From an uncultured Treponema sp. (GTDB taxonomy: Bacteria > Spirochaetota > Spirochaetia > Treponematales > Treponemataceae): a stretch of 11,742 bases of DNA. The stretch covers positions 1-11,742 of the forward strand of contig CAKUTI010000043.1 of the NCBI GenBank assembly GCA_934691925.1, read 5' to 3'. Positions 1 through 6,414 of this stretch are shown here, in pieces (positions within the stretch are counted from its first letter, which is position 1; each line of letters begins with the position of its first letter). A model generated the notes under the pieces. The model was given only the letters and a program-made list of their open reading frames with translations, had not been told where the DNA came from and searched no databases. Both the position numbers and the translations under genes were made by a program.

Positions 1-782
1 CAGTGCCATGCTTCCTTGTTTTTTTCGGCAAGTTCGTAGCCTTTTCCCTTCAAAGTGTGGATGTGAAGAACAACCGGGTGGTCAATGTCCTTTACCTTTT
101 CAAAAAGCGAAATCATCGCGCCGATGTCGTTTCCGTTTTCCTCATAGATGTAATCAAGTCCGAACGCGCGGAACATATTGTTCGCAGATTTTCCGTTAGT
201 CTCGCGCAACTCCTTCAAATTCTTGTAGATTCCGCCGTGATTTTCCGCAATCGCAATCTCGTTGTCGTTCACAATGATGATAAAATTTGAATTCAGCTCA
301 GAACCGGCAACGCTCAAAGCCTCCAAAGCCTCGCCGCCAGAAAGAGAGCCGTCGCCAATCACCGCGATGATATTTTCCTTTCCGCCAAGAACATCGCGCC
401 CCTTCGCAAGGCCTGCCGCCAGCGCAATCGAAGTTGAAGTGTGTCCAACGTTGAAAAAATCGTGCTCGCTTTCATCAGGATTCGTGTAGCCCGAATCTTC
501 CGCAAAATGCGCGTCGTCCAGATAGCCTGCCTTTCGCCCGGTCAGAAGCTTGTGCGCGTAGCTCTGATGCGAAACGTCAAAAACAAACTTGTCCACAGGC
601 GAGTTAAAAACGTAGTGAAGCGCGATTGTCGCCTCAACCATTCCAAAGTTCGGTCCAAAATGTCCGCCGATTTTCGTAAGCCGGTTGAACAAAGCCTCGC
701 GCATTTCTCCAGCAAGAGCCGTCATCTCCGGCAAAGAAAGTTTTTTCAAATCAGATGGTGAATTGATTTTTTCCAAGTACAT
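1..782 (-). CDS. dxs: 1-deoxy-D-xylulose-5-phosphate synthase, N-terminal part (runs off window)
   Basis: Condenses pyruvate and glyceraldehyde 3-phosphate with thiamine diphosphate (ThDP), the first step of the MEP isoprenoid pathway, in the cytoplasm. About 260 N-terminal residues are present and the frame is open to the window edge. Seen: VGHTSTS (about 112-118), the ThDP/Mg motif GDGSLSGGEALEAL (about 143-156) followed by VNDNE at about 171, and the acceptor-site segment SHQSYAHKLLTGR (about 71-83). The N-terminal wording (GGHFGPNFGMVEATIALHYVF) matches the shorter, divergent DXS-like branch common in Clostridia rather than the E. coli type with SHLASNLG, so it may be a paralogue. The ATG at 782 is preceded by GGGAGAA. 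A strong promoter and palindrome lie just upstream. Confidence is high for the family and moderate for whether it is the main DXS. Confidence 0.9.
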   Translation of the reverse strand, partial: MYLEKINSPSDLKKLSLPEMTALAGEMREALFNRLTKIGGHFGPNFGMVEATIALHYVFNSPVDKFVFDVSHQSYAHKLLTGRKAGYLDDAHFAEDSGYTNPDESEHDFFNVGHTSTSIALAAGLAKGRDVLGGKENIIAVIGDGSLSGGEALEALSVAGSELNSNFIIIVNDNEIAIAENHGGIYKNLKELRETNGKSANNMFRAFGLDYIYEENGNDIGAMISLFEKVKDIDHPVVLHIHTLKGKGYELAEKNKEAWH

Positions 783-798
783 AGATTCTCCCAAAAAA

Positions 799-828
799 GT
801 TACAAAACATTAAGTTACATTATGTAAC
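799..828 (-). promoter_or_regulatory. Putative operator: 15-bp palindrome plus a third half-site
   Basis: GTTACATTATGTAAC (814-828) is a perfect palindrome with a single central base. The same GTTACA half-site recurs 15 bp away at 799-804. The palindrome starts one or two bases past the predicted dxs transcript start, where a bound repressor would block initiation. The GT...AC form would suit a GntR-, TetR- or MarR-type regulator, but no regulator gene for it is visible here. The palindrome is seen; its function is inferred. Confidence 0.55.
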
Positions 829-836
829 CAACAGAG

Positions 837-865
837 AATATAATAACAACAAAGTCGCTTGTCAA
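837..865 (-). promoter_or_regulatory. Sigma-70-type promoter of dxs
   Basis: On the minus strand, TTGACA (860-865), a 17-bp spacer and TATATT (837-842) give a near-consensus promoter. The predicted transcript start is near 830, about 48 nt upstream of the dxs ATG. No other gene lies between. Confidence 0.75.
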
Positions 866-1011
866 TATTTTTTATGCAAAAGCAAAAAATGATTTTTCAA
901 GAAAAAATTAAGCACAGAGAAAAAAAATCACCAGCCTTTAATGCCAGTGAATGATACAAAAATAAGTAAGAAAAAAATGAAGAGAGAAAATGCAATTTTA
1001 TAATTTTAGCC

Positions 1012-1041
1012 ACTTTGTTGTTTCGTCTAAAAAAACAAAGT
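1012..1041 (-). terminator. Possible weak terminator after the 1049-1405 gene
   Basis: ACTTTGTT (1012-1019) and AACAAAGT (1034-1041) form an 8-bp stem with a 14-nt loop, just past the stop of the minus-strand gene. A good U-tract is lacking on the minus strand; on the plus strand the stem is followed by TTTT. It may act weakly or in both directions. Confidence 0.3.
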
Positions 1042-1048
1042 TTTTCCG

Positions 1049-1405
1049 CTAAAAATTGTATCTGACAGGATTTTGACCGCCGATGTATTCCAATGGAAGC
1101 CGCTTTCCATTATATTTTTCGCGTATATTTTCTGGCGCAAGAGAAAAATCAAAAACATTGCGCTCGTTATAAAAATGAGGATAAGCAGTTCCATCATCAT
1201 ATTCTTTACGACAGCCATTTATCATGTAAACTTCCTGAACAACGCCGTCAATAACAGAAAAAACATAATCCGCAAGCCGGGCCTTTCTCTCTGAACACCG
1301 CCACCATTTTCGAGTCGCCTCAACAAGGCTTCCACGCTGTCTCACAACTTCATTATGCGTTCTAAACATCACAACTCGCTCATCGATATTTCTGATTTGC
1401 TCCAT
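1049..1405 (-). CDS. Small protein of unknown function with an R-K-W-W core domain
   Basis: 118 residues, apparently complete. I do not know a named function. The layout matches a recurrent small domain: EATRKWWR (29-36), a hydrophobic strand pair ADYVFSVIDGVVQEVYMI (45-62), then APENIREKYNGK (90-101) and a terminal GGQNPVRYNF (109-118). From memory, relatives of this domain end in a similar N-P-[IV]-[RK]-Y motif and occur as hypothetical proteins or as extra domains next to nuclease-type genes. No signal peptide or membrane segment is visible. The ATG at 1405 has AGGAT about 9 nt upstream, and a TATAAT-like box lies about 20 nt upstream. It sits next to a degraded regulator/toxin patch, and the protein at 7152-7586 shares its core pattern. 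The family grouping is inferred; the function is unknown. Confidence 0.7.
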   Translation of the reverse strand: MEQIRNIDERVVMFRTHNEVVRQRGSLVEATRKWWRCSERKARLADYVFSVIDGVVQEVYMINGCRKEYDDGTAYPHFYNERNVFDFSLAPENIREKYNGKRLPLEYIGGQNPVRYNF

Positions 1406-1447
1406 AAACTACATCCTGTTTTTGATTATATTGCAAAATATTTTACA

Positions 1448-1479
1448 GCAGAAACATTGCACACGCACAATATTTCTGC
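1448..1479 (-). terminator. Hairpin after the broken exported-protein gene
   Basis: GCAGAAACATTG (1448-1459) pairs with CAATATTTCTGC (1468-1479): a 12-bp stem with one mismatch and an 8-nt loop. On the minus strand it begins 15 nt after the stop at 1494 and is followed by TGTAAAATATTTT, a mediocre U-tract. It fits a terminator for the gene at 1494-1801, which implies that gene was once real. Confidence 0.45.
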
Positions 1480-1493
1480 CTTATAAAAAACTA

Positions 1494-1801
1494 TTACTTT
1501 TTAGTGCAGGTCATTGTTACAGTTTTCATCTTACAAATCGCAGTTTTTGAATCTTTATTTTCCAACGTAATGACAGACTTTACCGGGGCAATCTTAAAAG
1601 TCAGTTCATAAGACTCCCGATTTTTTTCAATTTGTAAGAACACTCAGTAAATCCATACATCATTTTTCCGTCACCTGAAAATTCTAGAACAGTCGTTCCT
1701 TTTGAATCCCACGAAGTTGACAAAAAAGGATTCCTTGGAGAGATTGACGCTATAACAACCGCCTCAGATTTTGAAAACAAAGCCGCCGCACACAAAAACA
1801 T
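1494..1801 (-). pseudogene. Frameshifted small exported protein (lipocalin/META-like layout)
   Basis: The minus strand reads MFLCAAALFSKSE... with WDSKGTTVLEFSGDGKMMYG and then ECSYKLKK, and the frame closes at 1601. Adding one A to the run of seven As (T-run at 1621-1627) lets it continue as NRESYELTFKIAPVKSV... to CTKK and a stop at 1494-1496. The restored product is about 102 residues. The W...T-L-E-F-S-x-D-G-K...Y pattern resembles small secreted lipocalin-like or META-like proteins, but I cannot name the family. The start is also doubtful: the hydrophobic stretch CAAALF looks like the end of a signal peptide whose beginning is lost where the XRE remnant begins near 1795. A read error or polymerase slippage in the A-run is possible. 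Confidence 0.5.
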
Positions 1802-1939
1802 CGCACTTTCGCTGGGAATTGAGCCGGTCAGACTTTTGGAAACAGAGAGGATTCAGAAATAGAAAAAAGCGCAGAAAATCTCAAAGCTGAAGTCCTTGAA
1901 AGCATACAAAAGGCGTTTTCAAAGATAAAAAATGATTGA
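1794..1939 (+). pseudogene. Remnant of an XRE-family regulator, C-terminal end
   Basis: The plus strand reads KNIALSLGIEPVRLLETE, which matches the last helix of the XRE domain; the intact gene at 7691-8008 has EKIAAALEIEPYRLY there. The frame then hits a stop at 1860-1862. Shifting by one base near 1853 continues as DSEIEKSAENLKAEVLESI and on to SKIKND, with a stop at 1937-1939. This tail matches the SAEELRLIEEEILRTLQSDI tail of the intact regulator in character. The N-terminal helix-turn-helix is missing. It is a decayed paralogue, inferred from internal comparison with the gene at 7691. Confidence 0.6.
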
Positions 1940-2038
1940 GATTAAGAAAAGAAAAAATCACAGACGAGCCACGCAAATTTTATAAAGGAAATGCAACGCC
2001 CGTTGTTTTTAAAAGTCGGAATATAAAAAATTCCGCAA
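1940..2038. other. Short stretch with no recognised feature, between gene remnants
   Basis: On the plus strand an open stretch reads EKITDEPRKFYKGNATPVVF and continues into the toxin remnant region without a start or ribosome binding site. I do not recognise it. It may be more debris of a lost gene or chance. Confidence 0.3.
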
Positions 2039-2128
2039 TCAGTCCTCGTGATGACCGCAGCAGGCTTTTACAGTGATTTTTTCATCTGAAAATTCGTAAA
2101 CAAGGCGATTTTCTTTGTCGATTCCCTG
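2039..2128 (-). pseudogene. C-terminal remnant of a YoeB/Txe (RelE-superfamily) toxin
   Basis: 29 codons remain: GIDKENRLVYEFSDEKITVK then ACCGHHED and a stop. This matches the end of Txe/YoeB mRNA interferases, where R-x-I-D/N-x-x-x-R-L-V-Y is followed by a strand and C-x-G-H-[YH]. The C-terminal His (family G-H-Y) is part of the known active-site end. The frame is closed upstream by TAG at 2129-2131, and the MATE stop codon lies at 2139-2141, so the first roughly 55 residues and any antitoxin are gone. It cannot make a working toxin. The match is motif-based. Confidence 0.65.
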
Positions 2129-2138
2129 CTATTGAAAA

Positions 2139-3560
2139 TCACATCTTCCGATATTCTCTTGCCAAAAGCACAGTGCTTGTAAGCGCGGAGCAGGTTGTGG
2201 CGAGCGGCTCGGCAAAGAAGATTCCTTCAACACCGAAAAAGAGAGGCAGAACCAAGGCAAGCGGAATCAAAAGAATTATCTTCCGCAGGCAGGCAATAAA
2301 AATCGAGACTTTCGCGTTTCCGATTCCAACAAAAGTTGTCTGCGCCGCATTTTGAATCCACATCAGCCACATTCCGGCAATATAAATCGGCAAAAGTTTC
2401 TGCTCAATCTGCAAAATCTCGCTGCTGGAAGTAAAAAGAGAGGCAAATCCTTTTGGAAAAAGTGTCGCGCTTAAAACGAGGCAAATTGTTATAATTCCGT
2501 TCACCAAAAGCATTTTGCGGATTACTTCCTTTACACGGCAAAATTTAAGGGCTCCAAAATTGTACGAGATTATCGGCTGGACTCCGTTTGCCACTCCCTG
2601 CGTCGGAATAAAAATCATCTGCATTACGCTCTGCATAATCGTCATTGCGCCAACGTAAATGTCGCCGCCGTAACGCTGCAGGCCGGAATTGAACACAACA
2701 AAAATCGCGCTTTCAGTCGCCTGCATAACAAACGGCGAAGCCCCGAGCAAGCTGATTTTTCTTATCACCTGAAAACTTGGCTTTAATATAGAAGAATTCA
2801 GGCGGATTTCTGACTTTTTTGAAGCCAGAAACGAGACAATCCAGACCGCGCTCACGCATTGCGAAATTATTGTTGCAAAAGCCGCGCCTTTCACGCCCAT
2901 TCCAAGCGCGAAAATAAAAACCGGGTCAAGAATTATGTTCAAAACCGCGCCAATCAGAATTGAAACCATCGCAGTTTTCGCGTGTCCCTGGCAGGTGATG
3001 AACGGATTCAAGCCGACCGAAAGCTGCACAAAAATCGTTCCCAAAAGATAGATTGAAAGATAGCCGTCCGCAAAGGGCAAAGTTTTTTCGCTCGCGCCAA
3101 AGAACATAAGAACCGGAGTCTTGAAAATCAAAAAGAACGAAGTCAAAAGTGCGGAAAACACAATCAGCATAAAAGTCGCGTTTCCAAGAATTTTCTGGGC
3201 GTTTTTTCTTGCGGAAGGGTCAAGCTCGCTTTTTCCAAGCTCAATCGCCGCAAGAGGCGCGCCTCCAGTTCCGGCAAACGCGCTGAACGCCGAAACAAGC
3301 TGGATTATCGGAAGGCAGATTCCAAGCCCTGTGAGCGCAAGCGAAGATTCAGAACCAGCGCCAGAAGAAATATGCCCGATATAAATGCGGTCAACAATGT
3401 TGTAAAGAACGTTTATCAGATACGCGAGCACAGACGGAAGCGCAAGGCGCAGCATAAGGCGAGAGATTTTTTCCGTGCCAAGCGCGGAATCGTTTATAGG
3501 ATTTCTTGATTTTTCAGACAGATTTTTTATTTGATTCTGATGATTTTGATTTTCTTGCAT
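2139..3560 (-). CDS. MATE-family multidrug/cation efflux transporter
   Basis: Inner-membrane antiporter of the MATE (MOP superfamily) type, expected to export drugs or other organic cations using Na+ or H+; the substrate is not predictable. About 473 residues from the ATG at 3560, normal for the family. About 12 membrane segments are visible. The N-terminal family signature is clear: LALPSVLAYLINVLYNIVDR followed by IYIGHIS, with ALTGLGICLPI after it. The second half repeats the topology (SPFVMQATESAIFVVFNSGL, then GVANGVQPIISYNFGA). The frame is open to a TTG at 3617, but that overlaps the upstream gene and has no ribosome site; the ATG 20 nt after the upstream stop is preferred although its Shine-Dalgarno is weak, suggesting translational coupling. 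It is probably co-transcribed with the transglutaminase-like gene. Confidence 0.9.
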   Translation of the reverse strand: MQENQNHQNQIKNLSEKSRNPINDSALGTEKISRLMLRLALPSVLAYLINVLYNIVDRIYIGHISSGAGSESSLALTGLGICLPIIQLVSAFSAFAGTGGAPLAAIELGKSELDPSARKNAQKILGNATFMLIVFSALLTSFFLIFKTPVLMFFGASEKTLPFADGYLSIYLLGTIFVQLSVGLNPFITCQGHAKTAMVSILIGAVLNIILDPVFIFALGMGVKGAAFATIISQCVSAVWIVSFLASKKSEIRLNSSILKPSFQVIRKISLLGASPFVMQATESAIFVVFNSGLQRYGGDIYVGAMTIMQSVMQMIFIPTQGVANGVQPIISYNFGALKFCRVKEVIRKMLLVNGIITICLVLSATLFPKGFASLFTSSSEILQIEQKLLPIYIAGMWLMWIQNAAQTTFVGIGNAKVSIFIACLRKIILLIPLALVLPLFFGVEGIFFAEPLATTCSALTSTVLLAREYRKM

Positions 3561-3580
3561 AGAAACGATTCTATCACAAA

Positions 3581-4957
3581 TCAAAATCCGATTCCGTAAT
3601 AAACTGAAGCCACCCAAAAATCGTGCAGGCGCGAAAGGTCAACGCGGATATACCTGTCGTTAGGAATTTTCAGCCGCAAGCCGAAATTCACTTTTTTTAC
3701 GTATTCCAAAATGCAAAAGCTGTCTTTCAAGTTCCAGATGTCAAAATCATCTTTTTTGTATCCTTCAGGACCGATTCCGCAGCCGCCGTAAACAACGAGA
3801 TTTTCTGAAAACTGCAAGCCGAGTGAAAATCCAAAAATAACGTCGTAAATTTCGTGAGTTTCATATTTTCCATAGTCGTAAATATATCCGTCGGAATCAG
3901 TTTCATAAAAATCTTCCTTGCCCATGCTGAAAAAATCCGCAGAGAAAATGCAGACAAAAGGATGAAAAATTGAAGTCTCCAAAGCCGTTGAAATTCCGAA
4001 AATCCAGCCATCGCGTGACCCCACCTCGCTTTCTTCAAAATCGCTTCCGTCAAACTCAATCGGAAGCTGAAATCCCAAAGACAAAACAATTTTGTTAAAG
4101 TCCTCATTGCCAGAAAAAACATCAAAAATTCTGCCCAAGCCCCAGTCAAAAGAATGTGCGGGAGGCGAATACGGCCGAGGCGATTTTGACGGATAAACCG
4201 GCGGCGTGTAGATTTTTGGAGGAGGCGTTGCCGCGGCAATTTTTTCCGCTGGAAAAGACGTAATGCACAAGGAAGAATCTGGAGGAAGATAAACCTCGCG
4301 CCCGTTTTGCACAACTCCATAGCAAATGTACCCCAGATTGTCAGTCCAAGTGGGATCAATCCAAAACCAAGTGCCGTCGCTCCGCTTAATCCAAAGCCAA
4401 GCGTGATTTTTCGCAGGTTTTCCTCTTGAGTCAACGTGCGCAGGAAAATATCTTCGGGCATTTTCCTTAACCGGAACTCCATTCATGCTGAAATCGCTTT
4501 TTTCTGGAGAAACCGGGTCATACAAAACAATGCAGCTGTTGTCTTTTGAATTTGCCGCAATGTACCATTCATTGTCCGCCATTCCGTTTTGAATGTACCA
4601 CGAACGATTTTTTTTGATTTCGTTGTAAGCCGCCTGCGCGTAGTCAAAGCAGACTCCGTAAAAAGTATCAGTTTTTGTGCGCGCGCCTGAAACTTTCGCA
4701 AAATATTCTCGGAGCATATTCGGAGTGTAAAAATCGTGCGGGTCTGAGCCGCCGCCCCGAGTTTGAGCCGCGTTGTACTGGCCAAGGCACGCAACCTGAT
4801 ACGCCAGATTTTGAATACAGGAAGAGAAACCGTCCGGAAAAACGACTGCAAGCGAAAAAGCAAAAAGAAAAGCGGCAAGAAACCGTTTTTTTGGAAACGA
4901 AAGATTTGAAAAATGCGGAAAATGCCGTAAAAACAGCGGAAACGAAAATCCAAGCAA
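3581..4957 (-). CDS. Exported transglutaminase-like protein with a beta-barrel-type C-terminal half
   Basis: About 458 residues. The N-terminus has a basic/hydrophobic signal sequence (KKRFLAAFLFAFSLAVVF). A transglutaminase-like cysteine-protease fold follows, with the triad visible as GVCFDYA (Cys103), NHAWLWI (His185) and DPTW (Asp201). A proline-rich linker (about 244-269, ATPPPKIYTPPVYPSKSP) leads to about 190 residues with alternating aromatic strands ending in YYGIGF, typical of a spirochaete outer-membrane or periplasmic beta-barrel. The role is probably peptide or cell-envelope processing; the substrate is unknown. Start choice: TTG at 4957 has GGAGAG 7 nt upstream; the frame is also open to a TTG at 5002 without a site. 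Another frame on the same strand is also long and open (3727-4953), a codon-bias shadow. The gene is followed after 20 nt by the MATE gene. Confidence 0.75.
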   Translation of the reverse strand: MLGFSFPLFLRHFPHFSNLSFPKKRFLAAFLFAFSLAVVFPDGFSSCIQNLAYQVACLGQYNAAQTRGGGSDPHDFYTPNMLREYFAKVSGARTKTDTFYGVCFDYAQAAYNEIKKNRSWYIQNGMADNEWYIAANSKDNSCIVLYDPVSPEKSDFSMNGVPVKENARRYFPAHVDSRGKPAKNHAWLWIKRSDGTWFWIDPTWTDNLGYICYGVVQNGREVYLPPDSSLCITSFPAEKIAAATPPPKIYTPPVYPSKSPRPYSPPAHSFDWGLGRIFDVFSGNEDFNKIVLSLGFQLPIEFDGSDFEESEVGSRDGWIFGISTALETSIFHPFVCIFSADFFSMGKEDFYETDSDGYIYDYGKYETHEIYDVIFGFSLGLQFSENLVVYGGCGIGPEGYKKDDFDIWNLKDSFCILEYVKKVNFGLRLKIPNDRYIRVDLSRLHDFWVASVYYGIGF

Positions 4958-5040
4958 TTGAAAACTCTCCAGTGAAAAAAACACGAAGCTTATAGAAATC
5001 AAAACTTAAAAGAAAACGAGCGTTCTGTGAAAAAGTTCAT

Positions 5041-5119
5041 CGTCATTGCAGATTCCGAAACCGAGCGAGAACAAATGTTCTCGAGTTCGGAATGACACGC
5101 ATTTTTCGGAATGACAACG
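5041..5119. repeat. REP-like palindromic element
   Basis: A nested hairpin: outer arms ATTCCGAA (5052-5059) / TTCGGAAT (5086-5093), inner arms CGAGAACA (5066-5073) / TGTTCTCG (5076-5083) around a 2-nt loop. TTCGGAATGACA recurs directly at 5086-5097 and 5105-5116, and the ends CGTCATT / AATGAC-ACG are roughly inverted. The GTCATTCCGAA wording resembles small dispersed elements I recall from spirochaete and clostridial genomes. It lies between two minus-strand genes. No coding. Confidence 0.65.
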
Positions 5120-5131
5120 TAATCAAAAAAC

Positions 5132-6262
5132 TCAATCATTTTCCGTTTTTCGGCCGAGATATTTTCCAGTGATTTTGAAAAGCGCAGTCTCAATCTCTTC
5201 GATTTTGTAATTTCGCTTCTGGATAAAATCCTTTATAACCATATCGAATTTGCTCACCTCGTCAAAAGCGTAGCCCGCGCTAAAAAGAAGCTGCTCCGTC
5301 TGGTCAACCGTCAGATTCATTCCGATTGCAAGCAGAAAAACAGTGTTCTTTTTCGGACGATAATTCGGATTTTTCTGCGCAAGGCTCCTGATTTTTGAGA
5401 AAGTTTTTTTGTCAAGTTCGTACAGAGTGTTCTTGTAGATTTGGGAAGGTTTTCCAAGACCGTTCCAAGTGAACTGTGAAATAAAGAAATTCAGAGTTTC
5501 ACAAAATGTAAGCCTTTTTTCTGGGATTTTCGATTTTAGACAAGTATTGTCAGTCCTTGCGCCAGCATCACGAAGCAGTTTTATTATTTCAGTATAGCAA
5601 TCGTCCTTGTTGTTCATAATCGCGAAAACCAAAATTGAAGTGCCGTGATTTGTGCAGTAATTCACATCAGCTCCGTTTTCTATAAGAAACTTAACAAATT
5701 CCTTGTTTTTGTTGACAACTGCAACCATCAGCGGAGAAATTCCATCTTCGTTAAGAAAATTAACATCTGCACCTTCTTCAATGCATGTTTTCGCATATTC
5801 AATAGAATTCAACATAGCCGCCAACATCAAAGGAGAAGTAAATCGTTTCAAAAGATTTTCTTTATTATTATCAATGCGAGCAACAGAGTTTCTTAAATCA
5901 TTTTCTTTTCTTTCTACCCAATCGTCAGACGGAATAAGTTCTTCAAGATAAATTATAGAGGGATAATAGCTCTTGCTAGTCCAAAAATTTAAAACATATG
6001 GATTGGAATCTAACATCATAGACAAACTGCAGCCCAACTCTTCCATTTTTTCACGGACAGATTTCGCAAGATAAGGATTCCACCTCCAATCGGTCAACCT
6101 TACGCTGCGGTAGCCAAGCGAGTTGAGTTTTTTGCAGACAACTTTTATATCATCAGTCATAAAATAATGATAACTTTTCCCAAGACTTTCGATGTAGACC
6201 TCAACATTTTCAAAAACAATCGGTTCTTTTTTCTCATTTACAGTTTCAGAATTTTCAGACAT
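5132..6262 (-). CDS. Ankyrin-repeat protein with a C-terminal F-S-K-I-R helical domain
   Basis: 376 residues, apparently cytoplasmic, with no signal peptide. Residues 1-140 form an unrecognised domain. Three ankyrin repeats follow (about 142-239): SPLMLAAMLNS...GADVN, SPLMVAVVNKN...GADVN, and a looser third ending DAGARTD. The C-terminal domain (about 275-370) reads YKNTLYELDKKTFSKIRS, PKKNTVFLLAIGMNLT, LLFSAGYAFD and DFIQKRNYKIEEIETALF. From memory the same helical domain (consensus I-D-R-K-x-F-S-K-I ... P-S-K-x-T-A ... L-L-x-x-A-G-Y) ends macro-domain, ADP-ribose-related and other accessory proteins and may be a helix-turn-helix-like adaptor. The fusion suggests protein-binding repeats coupled to a recruiting module. 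The start ATG at 6262 has GAGG about 8 nt upstream. Function unknown. Confidence 0.8.
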   Translation of the reverse strand: MSENSETVNEKKEPIVFENVEVYIESLGKSYHYFMTDDIKVVCKKLNSLGYRSVRLTDWRWNPYLAKSVREKMEELGCSLSMMLDSNPYVLNFWTSKSYYPSIIYLEELIPSDDWVERKENDLRNSVARIDNNKENLLKRFTSPLMLAAMLNSIEYAKTCIEEGADVNFLNEDGISPLMVAVVNKNKEFVKFLIENGADVNYCTNHGTSILVFAIMNNKDDCYTEIIKLLRDAGARTDNTCLKSKIPEKRLTFCETLNFFISQFTWNGLGKPSQIYKNTLYELDKKTFSKIRSLAQKNPNYRPKKNTVFLLAIGMNLTVDQTEQLLFSAGYAFDEVSKFDMVIKDFIQKRNYKIEEIETALFKITGKYLGRKTEND

Positions 6263-6310
6263 AAAACAACCTCGATTTTTCAGTTTTTAATAATGTTAAA
6301 GCCACACGAA

Positions 6311-6338
6311 AGAAAAAGGTCGCAAAACGGGAGACTTT
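6311..6338 (-). terminator. Possible weak terminator of the 6349-7586 operon
   Basis: On the minus strand AAAGTC pairs with GACCTTT (one bulged C), followed by TTCTTTC. It lies just past the small frame at 6349-6405. Fifteen bases (6313-6327) are identical to the good terminator at 8794-8808, so this may be a decayed copy or chance. Confidence 0.3.
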
Positions 6339-6348
6339 GAAAAAGTTG

Positions 6349-6405
6349 TTACTCAGCGAAAATTTCAAAGCCAAGAGCGGTTGCATATCCAATAAAGTTT
6401 TTCAT
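6349..6405 (-). other. 18-codon frame after the operon, possibly the tail of a lost gene
   Basis: ATG at 6405 gives MKNFIGYATALGFEIFAE and stops at 6349-6351. It starts 9 nt past the stop of the gene above and has no ribosome binding site. The wording (Y-A-x-A-L-G-F-E-I) resembles the end of HigA/XRE-type antitoxins, where the last helix is followed by a short strand, so it may be a remnant and not a gene. Low confidence either way. Confidence 0.25.
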
Positions 6406-6414
6406 TAAGATGTT

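Noticed and set aside
3..761. Several plus-strand frames over the first 760 bases
   Set aside because: The minus strand encodes a clear DXS with ThDP motifs throughout; these are antisense shadows.
1027..1294. Hydrophobic 63- and 73-codon frames on both strands around 1027-1294
   Set aside because: They overlap the better supported 118-residue protein, lack ribosome sites and have composition expected from A/T-rich antisense reading.
3727..4953. Two long minus-strand frames (3727-4482, 4483-4953) overlapping the transglutaminase-like gene
   Set aside because: The other frame holds the signal peptide, catalytic triad and barrel end; these read as Arg/Leu/Phe-rich shadows.
4999..5193. 64-codon minus-strand frame across the palindromic repeat
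   Set aside because: It is the translated repeat (IPKNACHSELE...), typical of spurious frames in such elements, and overlaps the ankyrin gene end.
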